From NCBI GenBank assembly GCA_043774625.1, contig JAYVTG010000006.1, forward strand, positions 1 to 61,781: DNA of 61,781 nucleotides. The letters are read 5' to 3'. This document shows, one piece after another, positions 43,705 to 53,092 of this stretch (positions are counted from its first letter, which is position 1; each line of letters begins with the position of its first letter). The stretch comes from JAAFIP01 sp043774625 (GTDB taxonomy: Bacteria > Pseudomonadota > Gammaproteobacteria > Burkholderiales > Burkholderiaceae_C). The notes beneath the pieces are model-generated. The model was given only the letters and a program-made list of their open reading frames with translations. It did no database searches and was not told the origin of the DNA. Position numbers and translations under genes: made by a program.

Positions 43705-46038
43705 CTAGGAAGGATTTTGCGACTGGTCAGCGCTATTTCGCAATGCAGTTTGAGCCACTGCATCCAGCGCCTTGTCTACCATATGGCCTTCTGAAACGAC
43801 GCGGATCATGCCTTGTGAACGCAGTTTGTCCATCGTGCGTTGCGACATCGAATGCGCTTTGCCACCACGCGAAACAAACATAAACAGACTGCGGTGCGGG
43901 CTGACCCAAGTCAATTGGGCGCGTACCCATTGGCCTTCCAACATCACCTCTACCCACGACCCGAGTGCAATAGAAGAGGTGACCAACTGTGGCGTCTGTG
44001 TCTCAGTTGATAAATTTTGGGGGCTGATCGCTTGCGTCGGTGTAACCGAGCCTTCATCCACAAAACCCACCTCTGCGGCTTCATGCTTGCCAAGCCAAGG
44101 CATCGATTCTGGCTTTTGCTCCAATTGCGCTGTAGCTGCTTGAGCTGCGTCTGGCAAATCTTCAGATACTGCATACAGGGCTTCGAGCTCTGTGCGGTTA
44201 GATATTCCTTGTTCCTCGCCCGGTACCACCGAGTCAAGTACATCGGTCGCGGAGGAGTCCATGGCTGACTGGCGTTTGCCACCATCCAGCGCTACCTCGT
44301 GCATACTGATCAACTGGGCAAAGAAATCGGTAATGCGTTCGTGTGGAAATTCAATCAGCTGCAAGCCATGGCGTAACTTGCCCAGCATACCGGGGATGAT
44401 TTGTACCAAACGCCGGCGATTACGCTTGGCCAAACGAGGCTGAACACTCCAATACAGCTCAGCGACCAGTTCATGGTAGCCCTGCGGATCGCTGGTGCCA
44501 TCCGTGCAGCGTAGCTGTGACTCGGCCACCACCTGCGCCCAAGGTCCACACACAAATTCCACCACGGGATACGGCACGTCGATGCCTTCTGCATTGCTGC
44601 GAAACTCTTGCGCCAAATATTGCGCCAGCATATTGCGCTGCTCTGCATGCATCAAGGCACGTGCTGCTTCTTCACGACGGGCGCGTTCCTCGCCGTCCTG
44701 ACGTGCCCATTGCGCATCCAGTAAAGCCATGACATCACCAAAAGCCTGAGATACGCCTGTACCAGCATCAGTTTTGCTGGACAACTGGGCAATACTGCCT
44801 TGAATCGATTTGATGAAAAGTACATAGCCTTCATCACGCTCTGTAGAAAATGCAAGACTGCGGCTGGTGACCTTGTCCAGAAACTGGCGTGCTGCATGTT
44901 GCTTGTCACTGAAAAAGCGCCCATCCGTCTGCGCGATTTGCATAAGCAAAGGCTCCAGGGTTTGCAATTGCGCACGCACCTGGGACAGCAAGCGCTCATC
45001 CTCAATCAGGTTGTCCAGCATCAGGCGCACCACCTCCTCGCCTAATTGTTGGCCCAAATGCTTCCCATCGGCCATGGCCATACGCGCAGCAGCGCGTTTG
45101 CGTGCCTCATCCGATTCAGGGTTCTGGTCTGCTGTACGGGCCTTGACTTCCAGGCGCTTGACCATGGCTTCTACCTGGCGCATGTCTTGCAATGCCACAA
45201 CAGATGCAGGGACGGTGTGCAAAAAGTCTTGCGGGTTGCGCACCTTGCCTTCATCCAGTTCGCCAGCCAACAAGCGACGCAGACGGTCCAGTGTCAGCAG
45301 CGTGCGTGCGACAGAATTGCCCACGGTGCTAGCTACACCCGGCTTGGCTACACTGCTTTGCACCTGCCCAGGTGGCAGCACCGTAGCGGGTTCCACGCCA
45401 CTGGACTTGAGCCAGGCCACAAGTTCTGCGTACACCTTGCGCAGCAAAGTACCTAAACGCCCTGCAGCCGGGGACAGCAATGCGCCACGAACATCCACAT
45501 CGTCTATCTGGTCGGCAAAACTTTCACGCAAAGCACGCGCAAACATCTCGGGTCGCAAAGGGTTGATCTGGGCTTGCACGGTCGTCCAGCCCAGCAAGCT
45601 ACTGACCAGCGCGTCCAGCGCCGGTAAAACGTCATCTACCTGCTGGGTTATCTCTTGCAGCGCGCGGGCAATCTCAATGCTTTCGTCCAGGTCTTCTTCT
45701 TCAAAGAGTTTCAAGTCTTCAAAGCGCATCATTTGAGGTGACTGCGCGTCTACCCCAACCCCTTCAAAAACACATGCGCGCAAATGCTCGTTAAAGCGCG
45801 CCTTGACCGTGTTGCGCTGCGCAATCAGGATCTGTAGGGCAGCCTGAACAGGTGGCGGAAAGTTAGGCTTTACAACGGTGCCAAACACCTTGTCATTGCG
45901 CCCCATCAGGCTGTCAAGTACCTTGTCTACCAGGCCTTCAGCCTGCTGCAATGCAGCTAGCAGACAGTCACGCAGCGATACACGCGCACCCAGCGGGTCA
46001 TCAGATACACCAAGTTGTCGTGGACTGGGCGCGTTCAT
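43705..46038 (-). CDS. DUF1631 domain protein
   Basis: The 777-residue soluble protein is mostly alpha-helical and matches the DUF1631 family of beta- and gammaproteobacteria. Seen are LLAALQQAEGLVDKVLDSL near the start, VRLMLDNLIEDERLLSQVR in the middle, and a C-terminal PilZ-like stretch GSWVEVMLEGQWVRAQLTWVSPHRSLFMFVSRGG (about 690-725). The last part suggests, but does not prove, cyclic-di-GMP-related binding. The function is not established. It is 24 bp downstream of ettA on the same strand. Confidence 0.85.
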   Translation of the reverse strand: MNAPSPRQLGVSDDPLGARVSLRDCLLAALQQAEGLVDKVLDSLMGRNDKVFGTVVKPNFPPPVQAALQILIAQRNTVKARFNEHLRACVFEGVGVDAQSPQMMRFEDLKLFEEEDLDESIEIARALQEITQQVDDVLPALDALVSSLLGWTTVQAQINPLRPEMFARALRESFADQIDDVDVRGALLSPAAGRLGTLLRKVYAELVAWLKSSGVEPATVLPPGQVQSSVAKPGVASTVGNSVARTLLTLDRLRRLLAGELDEGKVRNPQDFLHTVPASVVALQDMRQVEAMVKRLEVKARTADQNPESDEARKRAAARMAMADGKHLGQQLGEEVVRLMLDNLIEDERLLSQVRAQLQTLEPLLMQIAQTDGRFFSDKQHAARQFLDKVTSRSLAFSTERDEGYVLFIKSIQGSIAQLSSKTDAGTGVSQAFGDVMALLDAQWARQDGEERARREEAARALMHAEQRNMLAQYLAQEFRSNAEGIDVPYPVVEFVCGPWAQVVAESQLRCTDGTSDPQGYHELVAELYWSVQPRLAKRNRRRLVQIIPGMLGKLRHGLQLIEFPHERITDFFAQLISMHEVALDGGKRQSAMDSSATDVLDSVVPGEEQGISNRTELEALYAVSEDLPDAAQAATAQLEQKPESMPWLGKHEAAEVGFVDEGSVTPTQAISPQNLSTETQTPQLVTSSIALGSWVEVMLEGQWVRAQLTWVSPHRSLFMFVSRGGKAHSMSQRTMDKLRSQGMIRVVSEGHMVDKALDAVAQTALRNSADQSQNPS

Positions 46039-46062
46039 GGTTGCTGTATGTTTTTCTAGTTA

Positions 46063-47724
46063 TTAACCTAATGCTTTATACCGCACACGCTTGGGTTTTG
46101 CGCCCTCTTCACCCAAACGTTTTTTCTTGTCGGCTTCGTATTCCTGGTAGTTTCCGTCAAAAAACGTCCACTGGCTGTCGCCTTCGCAGGCCAAAATATG
46201 GGTGGCAATACGGTCCAGAAACCAGCGGTCGTGGCTGATGACCATGAGCGTGCCTGCAAACTCCAGTAACGCGTCTTCCAGGGCGCGCAGGGTTTCTACA
46301 TCCAGATCGTTGGACGGTTCGTCCAGCATCAGCACGTTGCCGCCAGCAATCAGGGTTTTGGCCAAGTGCAAGCGCCCACGCTCACCGCCAGACAGGGTGC
46401 CTACGCGTTTTTGCTGGTCGGCCCCGTTGAAGTTGAAGCGCCCGCAATACGCACGGCTAGGCATGACGAATTTGCCAATCGTGAGCATGTCCAGCCCGCC
46501 TGAGACGTCTTCCCACACGGTTTTTTCGTTGGCCAGGTCGTCGCGGTTTTGGTCTACAAAAGCCATCTTCACGGTAGAGCCAATTTTCACGGTGCCAGAA
46601 TCGGGCTTCTCACGGCCTGCAATCATTTTGAACAGCGTAGATTTACCGGCACCGTTGGGGCCGATGATGCCCACGATGGCACCTGCCGGAATTTTGAAAC
46701 TCAGGTTATCAATCAGGCAGCGGTCACCAAAAGACTTGGTGACGCCGGTAAACTCAATCACTTCATGGCCCAGGCGGTCTGCCACGGGGATGAAGATCTC
46801 ATTCGTTTCGTTGCGCTTTTGGTATTCAAAGTCAGAGAGCTCTTCAAAGCGGGCCAAGCGGGCCTTGCTCTTGGCCTGGCGGGCTTTGGGGTTTTGGCGT
46901 GACCATTCCAGTTCCTTCTTCAAGGCCTTGGCACGCGCTTCTTCGCCTTTTTGTTCGGCCTCTAAACGGGCACCTTTTTGGGTCAACCAGTCGCTGTAAT
47001 TGCCTTTGTAGGGAATGCCGGAGCCCCGGTCCAGTTCCAAAATCCACTCCGCGGCGTTGTCTAAAAAGTAGCGGTCGTGGGTGATAGCGACCACCGTGCC
47101 GCTATAGCGCTGCAAAAACTGCTCCAACCAGTCCACAGATTCAGCGTCCAGGTGGTTGGTCGGCTCGTCCAGCAGCAGCATGTCGGGGCGCGACAGCAAC
47201 AGGCGGCACAGAGCTACGCGGCGTTTTTCGCCGCCAGACAGCACGCCAATCACGGCGTCCCAGGGCGGCAGGCGCAGAGCGTCGGCAGCAATTTCCAGTT
47301 GGTGTTCGCTGTCGGTGCCGGCCGTGGCAATGATGGCTTCCAGCTCGGCCTGTTCGGCGGCCAGCGCGTCAAAGTCAGCATCTTCTGCGCCATAGGCGAT
47401 GTAGACCTCTTCCAGTCGGGCTTTGGCGGCAAACACCTTGCCCATGCCCGCCTCAATGCTTTGGCGCACGGTCTGGTCAGGGTCTAATTGCGGTTCCTGC
47501 GGCAGGTAGCCAATGTTCAGGTTGGCCATGGGAATGGCTTCGCCCTCGATCTCCTTGTCCACACCGGCCATGATTTTGAGCAGAGTGGATTTGCCCGAAC
47601 CGTTGGTGCCCAGCACGCCAATTTTGGCGCCCGGGAAAAAGGATAAAGAGATATCTTTGAGAATATGACGCTTGGGCGGCACGATTTTGCCGACCCGGTT
47701 CATGGAGAAAACGTATTGAGCCAT
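46063..47724 (-). CDS. ettA: Energy-dependent translational throttle protein EttA (ABC-F ATPase)
   Basis: The 553-residue protein has two ABC ATPase domains without membrane helices: Walker A GTNGSGKSTLLK (about 37-48) and GPNGAGKSTLFK (about 352-363), signatures LSGGEKRRVALCRLLL and LSGGERGRLHLAKTLI, and DEPTNHLDAESVDWLE. The YVFSMNRVGKIVPPKRHILKDISLSF opening and overall length fit EttA, which gates the ribosome E site in response to the ATP/ADP ratio. The ATG at 47724 was chosen. Confidence 0.96.
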   Translation of the reverse strand: MAQYVFSMNRVGKIVPPKRHILKDISLSFFPGAKIGVLGTNGSGKSTLLKIMAGVDKEIEGEAIPMANLNIGYLPQEPQLDPDQTVRQSIEAGMGKVFAAKARLEEVYIAYGAEDADFDALAAEQAELEAIIATAGTDSEHQLEIAADALRLPPWDAVIGVLSGGEKRRVALCRLLLSRPDMLLLDEPTNHLDAESVDWLEQFLQRYSGTVVAITHDRYFLDNAAEWILELDRGSGIPYKGNYSDWLTQKGARLEAEQKGEEARAKALKKELEWSRQNPKARQAKSKARLARFEELSDFEYQKRNETNEIFIPVADRLGHEVIEFTGVTKSFGDRCLIDNLSFKIPAGAIVGIIGPNGAGKSTLFKMIAGREKPDSGTVKIGSTVKMAFVDQNRDDLANEKTVWEDVSGGLDMLTIGKFVMPSRAYCGRFNFNGADQQKRVGTLSGGERGRLHLAKTLIAGGNVLMLDEPSNDLDVETLRALEDALLEFAGTLMVISHDRWFLDRIATHILACEGDSQWTFFDGNYQEYEADKKKRLGEEGAKPKRVRYKALG

Positions 47725-47945
47725 GTGTAACTTTATAACTGACAGAAAGGGCTAGGGGAATTGTTTACGCAGGCTGCGCAAAAGCCCAATTATCGTCTGT
47801 GTTGTGAGTGTGAGACAATACACCTATCAAAGTCACTCCAATAGGACTTTGCTCAGCACCCCGCTGGAGCGTGTTTCAAGCCCAAAGTTTCTTGCTTTGC
47901 AAGGCCAAACACCTCAATTTAGGACCCAACAGACCTGCGAATTGG

Positions 47946-47990
47946 CTTGTTGTCTTTACAACAAGATGGGTTTGTTATGCAGCGCTGCAT
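47946..47990 (+). promoter_or_regulatory. Hairpin and palindrome in the leader of the RhlE-type helicase gene
   Basis: CTTGTTGT and ACAACAAG pair perfectly around a CTTT loop (47946-47965). The 14-bp palindrome ATGCAGCGCTGCAT follows at 47977-47990, 22 bp before the start codon. Such structure could affect translation or mRNA decay of the helicase; this is inference. Confidence 0.4.
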
Positions 47991-48012
47991 CTAAAAACAC
48001 AGCGCCTTATGA

Positions 48013-49824
48013 ATGAAATTTGAAGACTTGGGCCTTGCACCGGCCCTTTTGAAAGCTGTGCACGAAGAAGGCTATGACACGCCTACCCCCATTCAGGCGC
48101 AAGCCATCCCCCTCGTGCTGGAAGGGCATGACCTGCTGGCAGGCGCTCAAACCGGCACGGGCAAAACGGCGGCTTTTGTGCTGCCCATGTTGCACAAGCT
48201 GGCCATGAGCCGCAGCACGCAAAACAAGTTTGGCGGCACCGGTATTCGCGTGTTGATTCTGACGCCGACCCGCGAACTCGCAGCCCAGGTGGAAGAATCC
48301 GTCAAAACCTACGGTAAGCACCTGCAACTCACGTCCACCGTGATTTTTGGTGGCGTGGGCATGAACCCGCAAATCAACAAACTCAAGCGTGGCGTAGACA
48401 TTGTGGTGGCCACCCCAGGCCGCTTGCTGGACTTGTCCCAGCAAGGCATGCTGGATTTGTCCACGGTGCAAATGCTAATTCTGGACGAAGCCGACCGCAT
48501 GCTGGACATGGGTTTTATCCATGACATCAAAAAGGTGTTGGCTCTGGTGCCACGCGACAAACAAAGCCTGCTGTTCTCGGCCACCTTCAGCGACGAAATT
48601 CGTGAGCTGGCCCAGGGTTTGCTCAACAAACCCCAGTCCATTCAAGTAACACCCAGCAACACAACCGTGCAGCGCATCACGCAAAGCTGGCATTTGGTGG
48701 GTCGCGGCAAGAAAAAGCCTTTGCTGGCGCACATCATCAACCAGAACAACTGGAGCCAGGTGCTGGTGTTTACACGCACCAAGTTTGGCGCCAACAACGT
48801 GGCCGAGTTTCTGGAAAAGAACGGCATTAGTGCCATGGCGCTGCACGGCAACAAGAGCCAGGGCGCACGCACGCAGGCGCTGGCAGGCTTTAAAAGCGGC
48901 GATATTCGGGCGCTGGTTGCTACCGATATTGCAGCGCGCGGTATTGACATTGACGATTTGCCGCACGTGGTGAACTATGAAATCCCCAACGTGAGCGAAG
49001 ACTATGTGCACCGCATTGGCCGCACGGGCCGCGCTGGCAAAGAAGGCCAAGCCGTGAGCCTGGTGAGCCTGGACGAAGAAGGCTTTTTGGCAGCGATTGA
49101 AAGTTTTACCAAACAGAGCATTCCCCGTGTGGACATGCCCGAATTTATGCCCGAAGACGGCGAGCGCGCCGAGCCGATTGCCATGGGTCGCCAAACCCTA
49201 TGGGGCGGGCTAGGCAAACCGCCAAGCCGTGAGGTGATGGCGCAAGCAGCCAAAGCTGCGCGTGGCGAAATGCTGACCCGCGTGCGGGAGAGCCGCGCTG
49301 CCAACCCGGACGGTGGTCGTGGCCGTGGTGGCAACAGCGGCGGCGGGCGTGGTAACAACGCTGGCGGCGGTGGTGGTCGCGGCCCAGCCCGCCCCCCGCA
49401 GCAGCGCACACAGCATCCACGCCCCCAGCAAGCGCGCCAAGACGGCCCACCAGCGGGTGGTTTTGAGCAAGACGGCGACTTTGACCGCCGTGAACGCCAG
49501 CATCTGCAAAGCGACAGTCTGCATTTGCAATCTCGTGCCTTGAGCGGCAACCGACGCGGTGGCGCTGGCGGTGGTGGCGGTAACCGTGGTGGCAATCCAG
49601 CCTCCGGTGGCCAGCCAGACCCATTGCGCACCAGTATCGACGTCATGGGCGCAGGCCGCCGTGGTGGCGGTGGTGGCGGTGGTGGTGGCGGCTATGGCGG
49701 CAATCGCGGTGGCAATACGGGCGGCGCGCGCTCTGGTGGTGGAGGTTTTGGTGGTCGTTCGGGTGGAGGCGGTGGGGGTGGGGGTGGTCGCTCTGGCGGC
49801 GGCAACCGTTCTGGCGGTTATTAA
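48013..49824 (+). CDS. DEAD-box RNA helicase, RhlE type, with Gly/Arg-rich tail
   Basis: The 603-residue protein has the DEAD-box motif set: Q motif (PTPIQAQAIP), AQTGTGKTAAF (K51), PTRELAAQ, DEADRMLDMGF, SATFS and the helicase-C motifs VATDIAARGIDIDDLPHVVNYE and HRIGRTGRAG. From about residue 420 the tail is almost pure Gly, Arg, Asn and Ser in RGG-like runs. RhlE-type helicases act in ribosome assembly and mRNA decay, and such tails bind RNA. The tail sequence is repetitive at the DNA level and may vary in length between strains. Confidence 0.94.
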   Translation: MKFEDLGLAPALLKAVHEEGYDTPTPIQAQAIPLVLEGHDLLAGAQTGTGKTAAFVLPMLHKLAMSRSTQNKFGGTGIRVLILTPTRELAAQVEESVKTYGKHLQLTSTVIFGGVGMNPQINKLKRGVDIVVATPGRLLDLSQQGMLDLSTVQMLILDEADRMLDMGFIHDIKKVLALVPRDKQSLLFSATFSDEIRELAQGLLNKPQSIQVTPSNTTVQRITQSWHLVGRGKKKPLLAHIINQNNWSQVLVFTRTKFGANNVAEFLEKNGISAMALHGNKSQGARTQALAGFKSGDIRALVATDIAARGIDIDDLPHVVNYEIPNVSEDYVHRIGRTGRAGKEGQAVSLVSLDEEGFLAAIESFTKQSIPRVDMPEFMPEDGERAEPIAMGRQTLWGGLGKPPSREVMAQAAKAARGEMLTRVRESRAANPDGGRGRGGNSGGGRGNNAGGGGGRGPARPPQQRTQHPRPQQARQDGPPAGGFEQDGDFDRRERQHLQSDSLHLQSRALSGNRRGGAGGGGGNRGGNPASGGQPDPLRTSIDVMGAGRRGGGGGGGGGGYGGNRGGNTGGARSGGGGFGGRSGGGGGGGGGRSGGGNRSGGY

Positions 49825-49912
49825 CGCCTTGCACTCAACTTTTGCACCGTTGCAACCTGCAACAGTGCAAACAAACTCTCGCACCGTAAATATTGATGCA
49901 TTATTGCTCTAT

Positions 49913-49953
49913 GCCAGCGTCAATATTGCTTAGTCAGCTATATATTTGATAGC
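49913..49953 (-). repeat. 41-bp dispersed repeat, copy 12 (diverged)
   Basis: Plus strand GCCAGCGTCAATATTGCTTA; the middle is altered compared with other copies. It lies 89 bp after the helicase stop. Confidence 0.65.
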
Positions 49954-50086
49954 GAGCACTGTTAAATGAACTGCAACAAATAAGTCTGATCAATAGACCT
50001 GTCTGAACTTAAGATTTGCTGTACACCGTTTGGTGATAGGCTCTGCATACTGTGTGACTAGACACAGCCTTTCAAAAAGGATCTGT

Positions 50087-51118
50087 ATGCAGCCAACGCC
50101 CAACAACGTATCCAGCCTGACCATTGCCACGGCCAATGTATTGAACCTGGCCAAAGCGGGCCGCGTGTTCTACGCCAATCAGGAACCTTACACGCAACGC
50201 GACTTTGAACGCAAGATCGACTGGTTGGGCGGACGCATTGCAGCACTTAATGCCGACGTATTGGCCGTGCAAGAGGTGTGGGACGTGGCGGCGTTAAAAG
50301 CAGCCGTCAACCATAGCCAGTTGCGCTACAGCACGGTCGTTGCACCCGGTGCCGAAAATGATGATAGCCACAGGGGTGCGGTCAATACGCCTTGTGTGGG
50401 CATCGTCACACGGTTGGATGTAGACAACATCCAGTCCTACTCGCAGTTTCCAGCCGGTATGAGCGTGCAGGTGCCCGAGCTGGGCGAGCATGCCAAGTTT
50501 GAACGTGCCCCTTTATTGGCCAATTTGCGCATGAAGAACGGGCAACGCATCCACGTGCTGACGACACATCTGAAAAGCAAACGTCCCAAGTTTTTGCAAG
50601 ACGCGCAAGGCCAAGCGACCGAAGACCGCGAGGACGAAAAAACCACGGCTCGCGCCACCCTGCGTTCCCTCATCATTCGCGGTGCAGAGGCCGCTGCATT
50701 GCGCGCTATTGTGGTGGACGTACTCAAGCGCACGCATGAACCTTTGGTGGTGATGGGCGACTTTAACGATGGCCCGCACAGCGTCACCACCCAAATGGTG
50801 GCAGCTACCAATGAGGTGGCTTACAACAAGGGCGCGCGTGACACGGCCTTGTTTAACGCCTACGAAGTGCAAGGCGAGATGGCGCTCAAGCGCGACGTGG
50901 CCTACAGCCATGTGCATTTGGGCTACCCCGAAGTGTTGGACCAGATTTTGGTGAGCGAAGAGCTGCTACCCAACAGCCGCTTTAGCATTGGCGATGTTCG
51001 CCGGGTGGATTATTTCAACGACCATTTGCAAGAAGGCAAAGACCGCAGCCGGTCTGACCACGGTTTTGTACGTGCCGTACTACGAATTTACGATAAAAAC
51101 CCCGTTATGCCAGCGTAG
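50087..51118 (+). CDS. Endonuclease/exonuclease/phosphatase (EEP) family protein
   Basis: The 343-residue protein has the EEP fold motifs LTIATANVLNL, DVLAVQEVWD (metal-binding Glu), VLTTHLKSKRP, VVMGDFNDGPHS and a final SDHGFV. There is no signal peptide, so a cytoplasmic nuclease or phosphatase is expected; the substrate is unknown. The ATG at 50087 follows AAAAAGG at good spacing. The last residues VMPA and the stop codon TAG are supplied by copy 13 of the dispersed repeat, so the original C-terminus has been replaced. Confidence 0.85.
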   Translation: MQPTPNNVSSLTIATANVLNLAKAGRVFYANQEPYTQRDFERKIDWLGGRIAALNADVLAVQEVWDVAALKAAVNHSQLRYSTVVAPGAENDDSHRGAVNTPCVGIVTRLDVDNIQSYSQFPAGMSVQVPELGEHAKFERAPLLANLRMKNGQRIHVLTTHLKSKRPKFLQDAQGQATEDREDEKTTARATLRSLIIRGAEAAALRAIVVDVLKRTHEPLVVMGDFNDGPHSVTTQMVAATNEVAYNKGARDTALFNAYEVQGEMALKRDVAYSHVHLGYPEVLDQILVSEELLPNSRFSIGDVRRVDYFNDHLQEGKDRSRSDHGFVRAVLRIYDKNPVMPA

Positions 51119-51149
51119 ATATTGCGCAAGCAGCTACTAAATTTGTAGC
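51109..51149 (-). repeat. 41-bp dispersed repeat, copy 13 (provides a stop codon)
   Basis: Plus strand GCCAGCGTAGATATTGCGCA; its TAG at 51116-51118 ends the EEP gene. Confidence 0.88.
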
Positions 51150-51172
51150 AATCATTGGTCAGTACACGATGG

Positions 51173-51571
51173 TTAAGCACTGCGAATAAACACGGTAACC
51201 AGCGGTTCATCACCCACTTGCCGACTCCAGTGTCCATGCCGTTTGGCATCAAAAGTGGCTCCTGGTGGCAACGTATCGTTGGAGTAAAAGCTTTGCCCTG
51301 CTTTAAAGATGCGCGAGCTTCCGTCTTGCAGGCCAATTTCCATCGCGCCCTGCAACACGATGAGCCATTGCGGTGTGGTGGTGCAATGAAAGCTGCTGCG
51401 AAAACCAATGGGACTTTGGCGAAACTGATATCCGCCAGAGTTTGCTAGAGGCGATAAACGTGCAGCGTCAGCACCCTCAGTCAGTTCCAGGTTGACGTTT
51501 TTGAATTTGGCTCGACCGTCGGTATCGGTGTACAGAATGGTTTGGGTCAAGGTGTTCATGAGACTCAGCAT
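51173..51571 (-). CDS. Small cupin-fold protein
   Basis: This 132-residue protein looks like a single cupin barrel: FRSSFHCTTTPQWLIVLQGAMEIGLQDGSSRIFKAGQSFYSND, where the first metal-site pattern would be H-x-T-x-x-x-W and the glycine turn follows. A second ATG four codons in (51559) is also possible. Neither has a clear ribosome site. No enzymatic role can be given. Element B begins just upstream of its start region. Confidence 0.65.
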   Translation of the reverse strand: MLSLMNTLTQTILYTDTDGRAKFKNVNLELTEGADAARLSPLANSGGYQFRQSPIGFRSSFHCTTTPQWLIVLQGAMEIGLQDGSSRIFKAGQSFYSNDTLPPGATFDAKRHGHWSRQVGDEPLVTVFIRSA

Positions 51572-51627
51572 ACTGGTTTTGTAGAGGCTTTATTGGTGGT
51601 CTATGGGATATTTGCTCGCTTTTGTAT

Positions 51628-51856
51628 GGGCTTGGCGAGGAGTTTGCGACCACCCCTCATGCAGGAGTACCTGAAATCGTAGTGTTCGCCAACACAGCCA
51701 AGCCTTGAAATGGTTGGTGCGCAACGGTTGAATACCCGCAACTTCTGAGATTGTGACCGTCCGAATATTCACCGCCATCGCAGCTGGGTGAGCGTATGCT
51801 GTTGACCCGATTTTAGGTACTCCTACATGGGGGGCAGTAGCATACGCTCACCCTGC
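51628..51856. repeat. Two-hairpin (BIME-like) element, copy B
   Basis: Hairpin B1 (51628-51704) pairs GGGCTTGGC with GCCAAGCC at its base, but its inner part is imperfect. Its loop contains CCTCATGCAGGAGTACCTG and AAATCG. Hairpin B2 (51783-51856) has 18-bp arms (one mismatch) and the loop ACCCGATTTTAGGTACTCC then TACATGG. The 78-bp linker resembles copies A and C. It overlaps the 3' end of the racemase pseudogene frame. Confidence 0.8.
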
Positions 51857-52944
51857 GTACAAGACAAAAAACTCGGCCTAAAGCCAGTAACCCGCACAGT
51901 AGCATCAGAACGCAAATGCAAATCTGGCAACAGTTCTATCCCCAACCCCGGTTTGTCACTCACAGAAATCATGCCATTGATAACCAAGGGCAGCTGCATC
52001 ACCAATTCTTTATACCAGCCCGTGTAAAACGCCCGCACACCCTCCTGAATCAAGGCATTGGGCGCATGCAAACTCAAATGCTTGGACGCTGCCCAGACTA
52101 CCGGCCCCGTGCAATCGGGCGGTGCCACAGGCAATTGCCAAGCATCGGCCATGGCAGCAATTTTGCGTGCCTCTGTCAAACCACCGCACCAGTTTAAATC
52201 GAGCATCACCACACCGGCTACACCCGTCTACAGATAGTCTTTAAAGCCCCATTTGTACGCGAGAGTCTCGCTCGCGCAAATCATGGCCTTGCAGTCCTGC
52301 GCATAGGCCTTGAGCAAGTCCAAGCTGTCCATGCGGATGGCATCTTCATGCCAAAAAGTGTTGATAGGTTCCAGCGCCTTATCCAGGTCAGCATTGCTGA
52401 TGTACTGGCCATCGCTGGCGTCAGCGGCCATGTCAAAAGGCCAGATTTTCATGGCAGTTATACCTTCGCTCAGCAAAGACTCGGCCAGCTCATCGGCATG
52501 GTGCAAAAAACCTCCAGGTCCTCATAGGGTCCCTGGCTTTTACCCAAACCCCAGTTACTGGTGCTCTGGTTTACGGTGCTACGCACATACTGGTAGCCAG
52601 CCCAGGTGTCGTAAATGCGAATGGCATCGCGGCTTTTGCCACCCAGCGCAGTGTGCACGGGCATATTGGCCGTTTTGCCAAAAAATGTCCCACAACGCAA
52701 TGTCCACCGCGCTATTGCCCCACGTCTCTACGCCAGAGCCGCACCAGCCGAGGTATCCCATGATGTCTTTGCCACGCGCTTCCATCGCCAGCGGGTCTTT
52801 GCCCAGCAGCTTGGGGGCCACCCATTCGTGCAGGTAAGCCTCTACCGCTGCTGCGCCCATAAAGGTTTTTCCCAAACCCACCAAGCCTTCATCGGTGTAG
52901 ATGCGCACCCACAGAATATTGGCATCGTTGGCACGAATCGTCGC
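51823..52944 (-). pseudogene. Mandelate racemase/muconate lactonizing enzyme family protein, decayed
   Basis: Fragments of one enolase-superfamily enzyme are spread over three frames. The N-terminal part NILWVRIYTDEGLVGLGKT to AVDIALWDIF is in one frame. GGKSRDAIRIYDTW to GPYEDLEVF is in a second. AESLLSEGITAMKIWPFD to MISVSDKPGLGIELLPDL is in a third, which also has an in-frame TAG (52228-52230) after WGFKDYL. The family includes sugar-acid dehydratases, which suits the neighbouring genes. At least two frameshifts and one nonsense codon make it inactive. Its last visible codons come from element B. Confidence 0.85.
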
Positions 52945-53061
52945 ACGCTGCACTTTCTGGCCTTCTGTAGCCGCTTCGCACATGGCCGCCTGCTCTTCCT
53001 AGCTCAGGGTGTCCCACATCTTCTTGCTGTACATCACCAAAATTCCATGAGCTTTAAAAAT
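52945..53061 (-). pseudogene. C-terminal remnant of a TRAP transporter binding protein (DctP-like)
   Basis: Reading leftward gives AHGILVMYSKKMWDTLS, a TAG, then EEQAAMCEAATEGQKVQR, which looks like the C-terminal end of a DctP-type solute-binding protein. It runs in frame straight into the racemase remnant, so a deletion seems to have joined the two genes. The assignment rests on a short stretch. Confidence 0.5.
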
Positions 53062-53092
53062 CCGTCGATCAATTTTTGCATAGCCTGCTTTC

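Noticed and set aside
49210..49884. Long Ala/Thr-rich frames opposite the helicase tail
   Set aside because: They result from the GGC/GGT-rich RGG-like tail read backwards.
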